Source of the DNA: Cranoglanis bouderius
Lineage: Eukaryota > Chordata > Actinopteri > Siluriformes > Cranoglanididae
Direction of reading: 5' to 3'
Length of the DNA: 64,000 nucleotides
Assembly (NCBI GenBank): GCA_023630585.1
Contig: CM042542.1
Coordinates: forward strand, 24,200,850 to 24,264,849
Translations under genes and position numbers: made by a program
Shown here: positions 33,366 to 43,905 of the stretch, in pieces
Layout: every line of letters begins with the position of its first letter
Numbering within the stretch: the first letter of the stretch is position 1
The notes under the pieces: generated by a model
What the model was told of the DNA's origin: nothing
Database searches by the model: none
The model's input: the letters and a program-made list of their open reading frames with translations, nothing else

Positions 33366-34199
33366 TGTACATGATTATTGTTTGGGGTTTTTCCACTAGC
33401 CTCAGGAGAGCAGCCATGGGGGACAGGGGACCTGAAAGGGGACAAGTGGGTCTTTAGCCCAGGTAGACCAAAACCATGCAAGGCTTTACTTTAATTGCAG
33501 TTGATCACTTAATAACTCCATGTGTTTGTGTTAAAAACAAATGTTCATTTTGTGTTCCTTTTTTTCCGGTTTGAGTGAATTGAAAGAATGAAATGAAAAT
33601 GAATGAGAGGACGGAACAAAATGACTTTATTGATCATCAAACAATACACCTGTTAACTAGAAAAACATAACTGCAAAATATGTAAGAACAAGGAACATAT
33701 GAACACAAAACTATGTACAAACTTTGCTTTTTAATACTTTTTTCCCTAATTTTTATCAGACAAAGTAAACAATAACACAGTAAACACAAAAACAATAAAT
33801 CTATTAACTATAAAAACTCATTCTGTGGTGTAGACTGGATTCACTCAGGGCTTCAGACTGTCCAGACTGGTGATGAACTCAGACGGTATAATGTAAGAAC
33901 AATCAATATAAGAACACACTACACTATAAATATATAAAACTCTAAATAGATAAAAACATAACCATAAGAACAAAGACTAACGGGTGGTGTAACAAAATAA
34001 TAAGAACAAAATAAACCTACACAACAGGCATAACTAAATATCAAGCATTTCAGGCATTCACACTTGTCCCTTTACATCTTTGAAGCTGAGAAAAGGTGTG
34101 AAATGGGGGTTGTTTGATTGTGATAAAGGCAGAAATCTGTCATGACTGAATCTTACAAAGACAAAATTTGTTGAAACAAAGAGCAACAAACTATACAGG
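33366..34199. other. no recognised feature
   Basis: A+T-rich with A-rich stretches. No frame of note. Confidence 0.45.
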
Positions 34200-34355
34200 C
34201 ATTGTACAACCCCATTTCCATAAAAGTTGGGACACTGTGTGAAACGTAAATAAAAACAGAATGCAATGATTTGCAAATCTCAAACCCGTATTTTATTCAC
34301 AATAGAACATAGAAAACATCAAATGTTTAAACTGAGGAAATGTACCATTTAATAT
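34200..34355 (+). mobile_element. non-autonomous DNA element fragment (family N2), copy 1
   Basis: 'caaccccatttccataaaag', 'ttgggacactgtgtgaaacg', 'gcaatgatttgcaaatct' and 'ttattcacaatagaacatag' are a familiar fish repeat end. A related end with 'aaaaagttgggacagtatgg' lies at 62475. Confidence 0.6.
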
Positions 34356-34429
34356 ATAAAAATAAGGTAATAAGGAGCAAGCTATGTAAGCTATTTTGCT
34401 ATCTATTTACTTTTTTTTTTCTTGTATTG

Positions 34430-34705
34430 TCGAAATTCACTTTTGCATGTAGCATGACTGATTTTTGATGTGGAGCATGACAGTGTTTTTTTGCATGTAG
34501 CATGACAGTGTTTTTTTGCATGTAGCATGACAGTGTTTTTCTGCATGTAGCATGACAGTGTTTTTCTTGCATGTAGCATGACAGTGTTTTTCTGCATGTA
34601 GCATGACAGTGTTTTTTTTGCATGTAGCATGACAGTGTTTTTTGCATGTAGCATGACAGTGTTTTTTGCATGTAGCATGACTGATTTTTTTGCATGTAGT
34701 TTTTT
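34430..34705. repeat. ~25-bp minisatellite (TGCATGTAGCATGACAGTGT + T-run)
   Basis: About ten units, each TGCATGTAGCATGACAGTGT followed by 3-8 T/C bases. The outermost units vary (ACTGATTTTT). The length of the T-run varies, so the minus-strand frames (MQKTLSCY..., MLHAKNTV...) are translations of the repeat, not genes. Confidence 0.95.
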
Positions 34706-36460
34706 AGTGTGTAGCATAGAAATGTTTTATGTCTTGCACTTCATGTAGTAATAAGCAAATTGCTTGAAAATTATATAATAAATGGAATTTATATTTTATA
34801 CTAAATATTAATATTATGTAATAATTATATTGGGTATTTTTTCACGATTATTTATTATTGCAGGGAAGAAGAAAATGCTTTTGATTCTCCACACACTTCT
34901 TCTGAGGCCTCCTCCCCCAGCACTCACCTGGAGCTTTCCATAGCAACACAGACAGCTCCAACTACCCCTCCCCCAGACAGACCTGTCAGGAGACAGAGAA
35001 GAGGCAGCACTCGTGTGTCACCTATTTCTTCCATTAGGAGAGCCAGCACTCCTGTGCCTGCAACACAACCGGAACAAGACAGCTGGCACAATATTGATGA
35101 AGATGATGTGCCTCCCATACAATATCCATTTTCTGCTGGGGTACAGCTTCACAGGCATCAGCCACATATCCCTCTCAAGCCGTTCTGGTTATTTTTTGAT
35201 AAAGAGTCTCTGCAACAACACAAACCTGTATGCAGAGTACAAGCAGCAGAAGGGCATGGAGACACCATGGAGTCCAGTAACTAGCCTGGAGATGCACAAA
35301 TTCCTGGGCCTGGTCATTTATGGTGGTCTAATCAGGCCATAAAGAGTTCGCGATTTGTCGAGAAAGGATAGGCTCCACAAGTTCCCATTCCCCACTTCGG
35401 TCATGTCAGGCTACAGATTTGAAGCCCCTAATGGAGCAGCTCTTAGTGGCATGCAGGGCATACTACCAGCCTCACCAGAACCTAGCCATTGATGAAAGAA
35501 TGGTAGCCACGAGGTCTCAAATTGGCCTGAAACAATATATGAAGGAAAAACCCATAAGGTGGAGTTTTAAATTGTTTGTCCTGGCTGATTCAAGAAATGA
35601 CTACACATCAAATTTCAGCATCTATCAGGGAAAAGGTCAGTCCCATTCTGGAAAGGGTCTGAGCTACGATGCTGTTATGGACCTGTTGACATCCTGCTCA
35701 CTTGGCACAGGGTACCATATATATGTGGACAACTTCTACACTAGTACCACTCTGTTTCAGGATCTTCACAGGAACTTGTATGGGGCTTGTGGTACCATCC
35801 GGGAAAATAGAATTGGCTTTCTGAAGTCGAAAATAAATGCTCTTCCTAAAAGAGCCACCAGGGGTGATATTAGATGGTTCAGAAAAGGCCCACTCCTGTA
35901 TGTCAAGTGGATGGACGTACGTGAGGTCACTGTCTGTTCAACAGTCCACAAGGCATATGGTGGAGAAACGGTTCACTGTCGGGTCAAGAAACCAGATGGC
36001 ACTTGGTCTTCACAAGCCATCCCTGTTCCTGAAGCAGTGAAGGCGTACAATAAGTACAATAAGTACATTGACCTTTCTGATGCGCAAATGTGTCAAAGAA
36101 GACAATGAAGTGGTACAGGAGACTGTTTCTTCATTTTCTTGATATAGCTGTGGTAAACAGTTATATTTATTCATAAAGAACTAATTCAGGATAGACAGCA
36201 GAAACCTCTCACTCAAAAGAAATTCAGAGAGGTCCTGTGCCAGCAGCTTGTGGATTTTGAGAGTGAAGAAGCCTCAAGTTCAGATGGAGTCTCTGAGCCA
36301 GTGGAGGCTGCAGCTGTTAGCGAAGTGTCAGACAGCAGGCCATGCTACCCAGTGACCATCGTGGAAACCTGTGCTTCTACCAAGAGAGACAAAGACTCAG
36401 CTGGGAGGAGACACTGTGTACTCTGCCTTCAACAGAAAAAGTACAGCAAAACCATTTATA

Positions 36461-37969
36461 CAGGTGCATCTCAATAAATTAGAATGTCGTGGAAAAGTTC
36501 ATTTATTTCAGTAATTCAACTCAAATTGTGAAACTCGTGTATTAAATAAATTCAATGCACACAGACTGAAGTAGTTTAAGTCTTTGGTTCTTTTAACTGT
36601 GATGATTTTGGCTCACATTTAACAAAAACCCACCAATTCACTATCTCAACAAATTAGAATATGGTGACATGTCAATGAGCTGATCAACTCAAAACACCTG
36701 CAAAGGTTTCCTGAGCCTTCAAAATGGTCTCTCAGTTTGGTTCACTAGGTAAATCACAAACATTCATTGCCAAAGAAGCTGGCTGTTCACAGAGTGCTGT
36801 ATCCAAGCATGTTAACAGAAAGTTGAGTGGAAGGAAAAAGTGTGGAAGAAAAACATGCACAACCAACCGAGAGAACCGCAGCCTTATGAGGATTGTCAAG
36901 CAAAATCGATTCAAGACTTTGAGTGAACTTCACAAGGAATGGACTGAGGCTGGGGTCAAGGCATCAAGAGCCACCGCACACAGACGTGTCAAGGAATTTG
37001 GCTACAGTTGTCGTATTCCTCTTGTTAAGCCACTCCTGAACCACAGACAACGTCAGAGGTGTCTTACCTGGGCTAAGGAGAAGAAGAACTGGACTGTTGC
37101 CCAGTGGTCCAAAGTCCTCTTTTCAGATGAGAGCAAGTTTTGTATTTCATTTGGAAACCAAGGTCCTAGAGTCTGGAGGAAGGGTGGAGAAGCTCATAGC
37201 CCAAGTTGCTTGAAGTCCAGTGTTAAGTTTCCACAGTCTGTGATGATTTGGGGTGCAATGTCGTCTGCTGGTGTTGGTCCATTGTGTTTTTTGAAAACCA
37301 AAGTCACTGCACCCGTTTACCAAGAAATTTTGGAGCACTTCATGCTTCCTTCTGCTGACCAGCTTTTTGAAGATGCTGATTTCATTTTCCAGCAGGATTT
37401 AGCACCTGCCCACACTGCCAAAAGCACCAAAAGTTGGTTAAATGACCATGGTGTTGGTATGCTTGACTGGCCAGAAAACTCACCACACCTGAACCCCATA
37501 GAGAATCTATGGGGTATTGTCAAGAGGAAAATGAGAAACAAGAGACCAAAAAATGCAGATGAGCTGAAGGCCACTGTCAAAGAAACCTGGGCTTCCATAC
37601 CACCTCAGCAGTGCCACAAACTGATCACCTCCATGCCACGCCGAATTGAGGCAGTAATTAAAGCAAAAGGAGCCCCTACCAAGTATTGAGTACATGTACA
37701 GTAAATGAACATACTTTCCAGAAGGCCAACAATTCACTAAAAATGTTTTTTTTATTGGTCTTATGAAGTATTCTAATTTGTTGAGATAGTGAATTGGTGG
37801 GTTTTTGTTAAATGTGAGCCAAAATCATCACAATTAAAAGAACCAAAGACTTAAACTACTTCAGTCTGTGTGCATTGAATTTATTTAATACACGAGTTTC
37901 GCAATTTAAGTTGAATTACTGAAATAAATGAACTTTTCCACGACATTCTAATTTATTGAGATGCACCTG
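36461..37969 (+). mobile_element. Tc1 element (family A), copy 2, nested in piggyBac
   Basis: Terminal repeats CAGGTGCATCTCAATAAATT and its inverse, with TA at 36459-36460 and 37970-37971. The IR/DR ends are about 200 bp each: the inner repeat lies near 36638-36663 on the left and 37768-37795 on the right. The insertion splits the Cys-rich C-terminal domain of the piggyBac gene. Its two ends are nearly identical to each other, which suggests a young insertion. Confidence 0.95.
36724..37689 (+). CDS. Tc1-A transposase, uninterrupted (321 codons)
   Basis: This is a Tc1/mariner cut-and-paste transposase. The N-terminal paired-like DNA-binding region has AGCSQSAVSKHVNRKLSG (first helix-turn-helix), then KKCGRKTCTTNRENR and SRATAHRRVKEFGY (second). 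The catalytic domain has VLFSDESKF (Asp 1), FIFQQDLAPAHTA (Asp 2) and LNPIENLWGIVKRK (Glu). There are 34 residues between Asp 2 and Glu by my count, the usual D34E of Tc1. The length is close to the 340 of active fish Tc1 transposases. One oddity is SPHLNPIE where almost every relative, including copy 1, has SPDLNPIE. That His may weaken activity although it is not one of the three catalytic residues. The start MVSQFGSLGK is the first ATG after the left repeat. Confidence 0.93.
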   Translation: MVSQFGSLGKSQTFIAKEAGCSQSAVSKHVNRKLSGRKKCGRKTCTTNRENRSLMRIVKQNRFKTLSELHKEWTEAGVKASRATAHRRVKEFGYSCRIPLVKPLLNHRQRQRCLTWAKEKKNWTVAQWSKVLFSDESKFCISFGNQGPRVWRKGGEAHSPSCLKSSVKFPQSVMIWGAMSSAGVGPLCFLKTKVTAPVYQEILEHFMLPSADQLFEDADFIFQQDLAPAHTAKSTKSWLNDHGVGMLDWPENSPHLNPIENLWGIVKRKMRNKRPKNADELKATVKETWASIPPQQCHKLITSMPRRIEAVIKAKGAPTKY

Positions 37970-38010
37970 TAAGTGCAGGTCTTGTGATGTTCCTCTCCGC
38001 ATTATACCGG

Positions 38011-39240
38011 ACCATCTTTGTTTCACTGAGTGGCATGATCTCAAGGACAGCCAAGCTCCGTGAGGCCCTGTTCACACCTGGCATTAACAGGCACCCTAGG
38101 TGATACAATTGTAAGTTGACAGCACCAAGTACAGGTGTTCGGGGAATGAAGCTACGATTAGCAGCTACTCTCGTGTCTGCTGTTATAGCATTGCCTTTAG
38201 CCTAGTGTCAGAGAGCTCGACCATTCAGAGCCATTTTCAAACAGTCTTTTTTACTTGTTCAAATTTTTTGCACTTCTGTTCATGTTCTCCATTTTCTAGT
38301 TTATTTTACACTTTTTCTGCTTTTTGTAAATAGTTTTTTTGCCTCCTAAAATCCAACCCCACATCCATGTCGTAAGAGGTGGAAACTGCACCTTCTGCAT
38401 GCCTATATTATGTGAATAGACATGTGACAGTGCCGGCTAACAGGGCTCTGGTGCTATTTTTAATAAACATAAAATAAAATGAGTACATTTCAGACTTTTT
38501 TTGTAAAATTACACATTGTGTAACAGAGTTCAGGCTATTGCCATTTGTTATTTCATCTTGTGCCATTTGGAGACTTTTGGTGCCATTTGGAGAGGTTATT
38601 TGTGCCATTTTTTATTTTTATTTTTTAGAAATGCTATTTCTAGAAATCTGCAATTTCTAGCGCCGTTGTGTAATTTTTAGAGGCTTTGTTCCATTTCTAG
38701 AGGCATTATGCCATTGGGAGAGGTTTTGTGCCAGTTGGAGACGTTTTTACCTTTGTTTGGATAACCTCACACAGAATTCTAGTGGTTGAAGATAACTCCT
38801 TCAAATTTTGAATGCTTATGGACAATAACATGGGGCATCTTCAAAAGCAGGAATGGGCTTGATATCACCATTGTCTTTGAAGAAATAAACATTTGTGTGA
38901 AAAAAAAATAAACCGTTTGTTTTTTTTTTAATAGAACTTTTCTCTAAACATATTGCCCCTAGGTGGCTAGGTAAAAACAGAAATACTTATGAAAAACTGG
39001 AAATTATTAAAGCCTCGAGTGTCTACTTTCATATGAGCCATTAACCACTACCGTGGAGTGTGAGCTCTCAAATTCAATGCTGAACACGGGCACCCCCAAA
39101 ACAGACAAAAATTTAATTTTTTGACCACTAAACAAAAAATAGAGATGAGAGATGAGAGACAGGTTATTAACAACCACACTCGGGATTGTAGTAGTAAAAA
39201 TAACATTAGTAATAAAAGGACAATACAAAATGAATAGTAA
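38011..39240. other. intergenic, with a degenerate ~20-bp tandem repeat at 38540-38760
   Basis: The repeat consists of imperfect copies of TTTGTGCCATTTGGAGAGG. The 66-codon minus frame over it is an artefact. The remainder has no recognised feature. Confidence 0.55.
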
Positions 39241-39250
39241 AGGCATTTAC

Positions 39251-39516
39251 CTTGTTTTGCACACCACCTGTGAATGGAACTTTGCAATGGGCTTCCTCAG
39301 AGTCTGCAGCAGCTCCTTGTACGCTTGGCACTTGGAATGGAGCTGTGGGTCTGTCTGCTCCAGATCCAACCTTGTCTTCAGGTAATCTAAGAACCTGACC
39401 GTGTTCTTGATGTAACTGAGAACAGTGGCTTCATTCACACCCATACTATGTAGGGCTGCAACGTAATCTCGGGTCTGTGCTCTTTGTGAGGAAATCCAGA
39501 TCTGGCTCAACCCCAA
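39251..39516 (-). CDS. exon with possible recombinase-type core-binding domain, unrecognised gene
   Basis: Minus-strand acceptor TTTGCAGCCAG precedes TTGGGG (39516) and donor GTAAATGCC follows 39251. The frame is open: LGLSQIWISSQRAQTRDYVA, ALHSMGVNEATVLSYIKNTV, RFLDYLKTRLDLEQ, KCQAYKELLQTLRKPIAKFH, QVVCKTR. The pattern 'vaaL...G.n.aTvlsYIkn..rFLdyL' is like the N-terminal core-binding (SAM-like) domain of tyrosine recombinases as found in Crypton-derived vertebrate genes. That is inference; no catalytic R-H-R-Y region is seen in the window. It joins in phase 0 to the exon at 39671-39797. Confidence 0.6.
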
Positions 39517-39670
39517 CTGGCTGCAAATAGCACAGAAACCATGACACACGGTCAACCGTTGAAGAATGATGATGAAAAAGAAGTGAGCATTAACATCACA
39601 AAAAGAAACTAGACACATGGAATGTTGTTGAAATGGGTCCGCTGAGAATTGATGTGAAGAGAGATCTTAC

Positions 39671-39797
39671 CTCCTGCTGGCAGTTGAAGACCTTCTTTTT
39701 GAAGTCCACAAGGAGCTTGGCACTCTCGGGAAACTTGTCATACAGACCAGCCTCTTTCATTTTGATCCGCAAGGAGGAGGTTGAGGCTGGTGGACGT
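39671..39797 (-). CDS. middle exon of the same spliced gene
   Basis: Acceptor TTTACAG precedes 39797 and donor GTAAGATC follows 39671. The frame, shared with the next exon, reads RPPASTSSLRIKMKEAGLYD, KFPESAKLLVDFKKK and VFNCQQE. No known motif. The charged helix looks like a linker. Its phase-0 end matches the start of the 39251-39516 exon. Confidence 0.55.
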
Positions 39798-39892
39798 CTG
39801 TAAATAAATAAATAAATAAATAATTATTTAAAAAATTGTAGACTGAGATCATGAAATCAACTTGCACATAACATGTATGTGAGTTACTGTAC

Positions 39893-40096
39893 TTAAATTT
39901 GCCAGGAAGGGTCTGTTGTCACCTCATCCTGATCAGAAGAGGATATAGAGGACAGGTTGCTGGAATCAGTCCCCTGTGGTGAAGAGGGGGCAGAGGGGGT
40001 GGTGGTGGTGGTGGTCACGGCAGTGGTGGGGTTCTTGGAAGCCAAGACCATGTCTGACTCATGGGGTTTGTTGGCAGTGAACAAACTAACAAACAA
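39893..40096 (-). CDS. possible first exon of the same gene (low-complexity)
   Basis: The minus frame reads ANKPHESDMVLASKNPTTAV, a (Thr)6 run, PSAPSSPQGTDSSNLSSISS and SDQDEVTTDPSWQI before a TAA just ahead of a GTACAG. The acidic, Ser/Thr-rich character suits a disordered N-terminus, but the junction to the next exon is not clear and the TAA lies before the possible donor. Confidence 0.35.
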   Translation of the reverse strand: MFVSLFTANKPHESDMVLASKNPTTAVTTTTTTPSAPSSPQGTDSSNLSSISSSDQDEVTTDPSWQI

Positions 40097-40139
40097 TAAT
40101 GAAATAATAAATATTAAGTATTAACTAATAATGAAATAT

Positions 40140-40520
40140 TAACCTCACCTGTTACAATTTCCCGGATGAGCCCCCAAGAAATCTGTTAGGAATTTGAGAT
40201 CGCAGCTATTTCACTCCGTGGCTACCTGAACACAGATATATCTGGGAACACACACACTGACCCACACACTGACACACACACACACTAAGGTTGTATGCAA
40301 GTATTTCAGGTTAATAAAAGGATAGCAGTGTATTTATACAGATGCAAGTTGGAGAGAAAGAGATACAAAAGGCTAGTGAGGAACTACAGATAAGAAAGAA
40401 ATATACAGATACAGTGTGTAGTAGATCAGCGTGTTGGGAGGGGGAGTGAGTGAGGAATGTGTGCTCAGTGATTTTCACTATAAGGTTACATCACTTTATC
40501 CTTTCACTATCACATGGTAG
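40140..40520. repeat. repeat-like segment shared with 63620-63800
   Basis: 'gtgagtgaggaatgtg' and 'ctcagtgatttyc...ttacatca' occur at 40445-40500 and 63750-63800. The start TGTTAGGAATTTGAGATCGC could be an LTR edge, but no matching end or duplication was found. A (CA)-rich stretch lies at 40250-40290. Confidence 0.45.
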
Positions 40521-41706
40521 TAGAGGGAAGTTCAGATCATTTTACTGACTCAGATCTTTGAATCTCGTTCAGCAAAATGAACGAATCTTTTCTCAAGTCA
40601 TTTCATTAATTTTGTTCATTTCAGCAGAATATAATTAAAATGTTACATGTTAAATTCCACAACCCATCTAGTATTTACACAAACATTAATCACATTTGAA
40701 AAAAACCTCACTTCCCAATCCGAGTCGTTCTTTTGTCACCTCACATTTATTACGTCTGTTCCCCGGGAAGATTTGCGTTAGTTCACCTCTCGAGTCTTCG
40801 GGTTCGAGTCGTTCGTTCATCCCGTCATAGCCCCATAGGCTGAATGGAGAAACAGAACTGATCAGTTCACCTCTCGAGTCTTCGGGTCTGAGTCCTTTGT
40901 TCTTTTGTCAAGTGACCGCTTCCCGGCTCGGTGTCTCGCAACAAATACAACATTACATTCGTATTATTGACTGTATGCTATATTATACTTAGGAATTATC
41001 ATAAAATTATCAAAAGATATGTGCAGTAAACATTATCTGAAAAAAAAGAAGTTCCATCCTGTTCTTGTTCCTGTCTCTTTTTATTGTTAAATGTTTCTTG
41101 TGCATATGTGGTGTGTGTGGGTTTTTATTATTTAACCTATTTTTTAATAAATATTAAATAAATATAATAAATATTATAAAAATGTTTTAATCTATTACAT
41201 TTTAATAGATAAAACTTTGTTTTTACAGGGAAATATGAATGAATTTGACCTTTCTCTGTCTTTTTCTGTAAACAAATTTTACTTAATAAAATAAACTGAG
41301 CCTGCAAACACAAAGTAGCCTACCTATTGTTTATTCATTTTGACCCCAGTTGTGATTTTGCTGGTATAATAATTGATTTTCCTATGAAGACTGGACATAT
41401 TGGTCTAATATTTATATAAAAAGATTGGTTTAAAATATTAAGGTTATGCTAAACTCAGCTTCAACACAGAGGTTGTTATCCAAATGTAAATGAAACAGGA
41501 GAGTTAAAAAGATCTACATAGTACGTACAAATGTAATGTGTGTTTGTGTCAAACATGGGTTTAGCCAACAGTTCAGTTGAAGTGCAACTGTCACTCAAGG
41601 CTATCACCAAGGGGACAGTGACCCTTTCACACCCATCCCCTGTTGTTTTGCACAAGGTGAGGAGCAGAGAAGAGACTCAGGCAGATTTTAACACATCAGG
41701 AGGAGA

Positions 41707-42780
41707 ATGAGCACTAGAAAAAGGAGTGATATTTGGACTCATTTTGTGGCAACTTCAGCCCTTGAAGCGAAATGCAATATATGCAAGAAGATTTTATCCA
41801 CTAAAGGAGGAAGCACTTCAAATTTGATGAGACACCTTAAAACCTCACATCCAACTGTGCTGTTGGCACAAGTTAGAACAGAGAGTGAAGATAGTGGTCC
41901 TGCAGCAGCTGGAGCTGTTTCCACCACCAGCACCTCTTCAGCTGGATCTTCCACTACTTTGGCTGGCACATGGACCACATCTACAGCATCCAGTATACCA
42001 GCAGCACCCACCACCATCCAAGGAGCAGTTAGGCCAAGGAGGACACAACAGCAAACCTCTATGAGCAGTTTCATAACACGACCAATGGATCCATTGGGAC
42101 AAAGCAAACTAGATGAGGCTCTGGTCAAAATGATTGCTTGTGACTTTCAGCCATTTTCTATAGTGGAGGATAAGGGCTTTAAGGAATATTCACATCTTCT
42201 GAACCCGTCATACAGCCTACCTAGCAGAATAACACGATCAAAAACTGTAATGCCTAGGCTTTATGACAAGTTAAGAGCTGACATAATGGACAAAATCAAG
42301 AGTGCATCTGCTGTATGTCTCACAACAGACTGCTGGACCTCTGTGACTACCACAAGTTACATGGCTGTGACTTGCCATTTCATAGAGGATTTTCAGATGA
42401 CCTCCTATCTCCTGGACTGCTTTGTCTTGACAGAATGACACACTGCTGCTCACCTGGCAAGTGAGCTGACCTGGGTTACAAGTGAATGGAGTGTGGGTGA
42501 CAAAATTGTTGCTTGTGTCACAGACAATGCCAGCAACATGGTTTCAGCCCTGAGAGACCACCTCCACTGGGATCACATACCTTGTTTCGCACATTTGCTG
42601 AACCTTATTGTGAGAGCTGCACTGAAGGAGGTCCAACCAATATTACAAAAGGTAAAGACAACACTTGAGTTCTTCCATAGAAGCACAGTTGCTTCAGATA
42701 AGCTGAAGGCCACACAAAAACAGATGGGTCAAGTCAACATATTATCCATATTTGTACATGTTCTGATGATTTGGCTGTGA
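41707..42780 (+). pseudogene. hAT (ZBED-like) transposase, one nonsense codon and 3'-truncated
   Basis: It starts MSTRKRSDIWTHFVATSALE. A BED-type zinc finger follows (CNICKKILSTKGGSTSNLMR with HLKTSH, i.e. C-x2-C...H-x5-H), then a Ser/Thr-rich linker and the RNase-H-like core (RADIMDKIKSASAVCLTTDC and WTS, FIEDFQMTSYLLDC). A TGA at 42436-42438 interrupts LTE-stop-HTAAHLASEL. After it the same frame continues WVTSEWSVGDKIVACVTDNA, SNMVSAL and IPCFAHLLNLIVRAAL, the familiar TDNASN and C-x2-H-x-LNL blocks. The frame diverges after KATQKQMGQVN; the C-terminal dimerisation region is missing. Confidence 0.9.
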
Positions 42781-43099
42781 TATTTACTGAAGATTAGAAT
42801 CCACTGTATACAAGTCTCAATCTTTGCTTTATCAAAGTGATTTCCCCCATCATACTGATAAAGTTTAAAGCATTAACCAACTCTTTACTACCACATTCAA
42901 TGTTATAGAAAAGAACCATAATGACAGAAATTCACAAATATATCAATTGTAAGAAATAAAAAAGATACAATTTGAGACCAGAAACACATCACGTAAAGGT
43001 AAAAGTAAAATAAAATAATAAAATAAAAAAACTAACTAAGCCCTTGTTTGGAAGGAAGGTTGTGAATTATTGACTAATTTCTGTATAAAACACGAGGCA
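42781..43099. other. A-rich 3' part of the hAT element
   Basis: No coding. It contains (AATAAAAT)-like repeats around 43005-43030. Confidence 0.5.
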
Positions 43100-43609
43100 A
43101 AAGAACGTATGACTCGGACCCGAAGACTCGAGGGATGAACTAATCATTTCTGTTTCCAGTACAGAACCTATGGGATGTTGCGCATGTGCGGTCAACTCAA
43201 AATGAATGAATCACTCTCTGAGACAACTCGTTGTTCCCGAGTCATATTAAAGATTCGTGCTGATGAAAGCGTCACGCTTACATTCATCCTCCAGTTCTAC
43301 AAACCCATATACAACACAAATAGCACATGTTCCAACAGTCTCTCTCACCATTTGAACCACATGAGTCCGTTAACTTCTCTTTTTAAACCCTAACATAGAG
43401 CTGCTTAGCCAAGCTCCTGAACTGTGCATTAGCTCGCTCGCTACCTGAGATCTTCCACTATGCTGAATGTGTGCTCCCACTGTTAAAGTTTGCAAACACT
43501 AACCTTTTAATAAAACACTGTCCTTTACAACACACAGCTTTATTTTCATCAACAATGGCTGCTTTAACAACAGACTAATTAGACTTGTGTGACACAAATA
43601 AGCTCACCG

Positions 43610-43905
43610 TTCACCAACAGCTCAGATGCTGAAAAAAGGTTTACACCAAAGCATTTCCACTCAATGCCACTGCACGAGTAACAGCATTGTCTACATGCCT
43701 GAAAAGAAAAATAAAACACTCCTAATGCCTCCTATATGCCACTTCACCTAAAACAGCCCTTTAGGATGCAGTGGAACTTTGAATGTTCCCATAATGCACC
43801 TCTGCAAGCAAAAAACAATAACTAACCATTTAAAAACGTCATTTCCGATTAGTAAATAATTATATATTCAATACTACGTCTTTTTTAGCCTGTACAACTG
43901 TTTAG
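43610..43905 (+). repeat. dispersed repeat R1, copy 3
   Basis: It shares 'caacagctcagatg', 'caaagcatttccactcaatg', 'gtaacagcattgtctacatg', 'acactcctaatgcctc' and 'cctgtacaactgttt' with 26625-26990. Confidence 0.75.

Larger units (their letters stand above)
34861..38010 (+). pseudogene. piggyBac (PGBD-type) transposase relic, split by Tc1-A copy 2
   Basis: After an intron-like AG at 34860 the frame reads a Ser/Pro/Thr-rich N-terminus, then SWHNIDEDDVPP and FDKESLQQ before a frameshift to KGMETPWSPVTSLEMHKFLG, LVIYGGLIRP and FPTSVMSGYRF. After a deletion the catalytic part (35419-36105) has LAIDERMVATR (first Asp), YHIYVDNFYTSTTLFQDL (second Asp) and YVKWMDVREVTVCSTVH (third Asp). It ends in YNKYIDLSDAQ where the family has GGVDLSDAL. 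A second frameshift leads to HKELIQDRQQKPLTQKKFRE and the Cys-rich tail RRHCVLCLQQKKYSKTIY. The tail continues after the Tc1 as KCRSCDVPLRI and GMISR/EWHDL-like sequence. This is a dead element with all motif blocks still readable. Confidence 0.9.
40540..43265 (+). mobile_element. hAT-family element with inverted subterminal repeats
   Basis: The block 'cataggctgaatggagaaac' followed by 'tcacctctcgagtcttcggg' (40835-40895) is present inverted at 43110-43175 ('cccgaagactcgaggg', 'tttctgtttccag', 'cctatggg'). A second direct copy of CTCTCGAGTCTTCGGG starts at 40787. Between them lies a hAT transposase (41707-42780). Exact termini and the 8-bp duplication were not resolved, so the limits are approximate. 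Confidence 0.75.

Noticed and set aside
34430..34705. Possible CRISPR-like array (regular repeats)
   Set aside because: The units are adjacent with only T-runs between them; there are no unique spacers and the context is a eukaryotic genome.
34399..34717. Two overlapping minus-strand frames of about 100 codons with repeated peptides (MQKTLSCY; MLHAKNTV)
   Set aside because: The peptide periodicity is that of the DNA minisatellite in two frames; no start context, splice sites or homologue.
41739..42128. 129-codon minus frame
   Set aside because: Antisense shadow of the hAT transposase linker.
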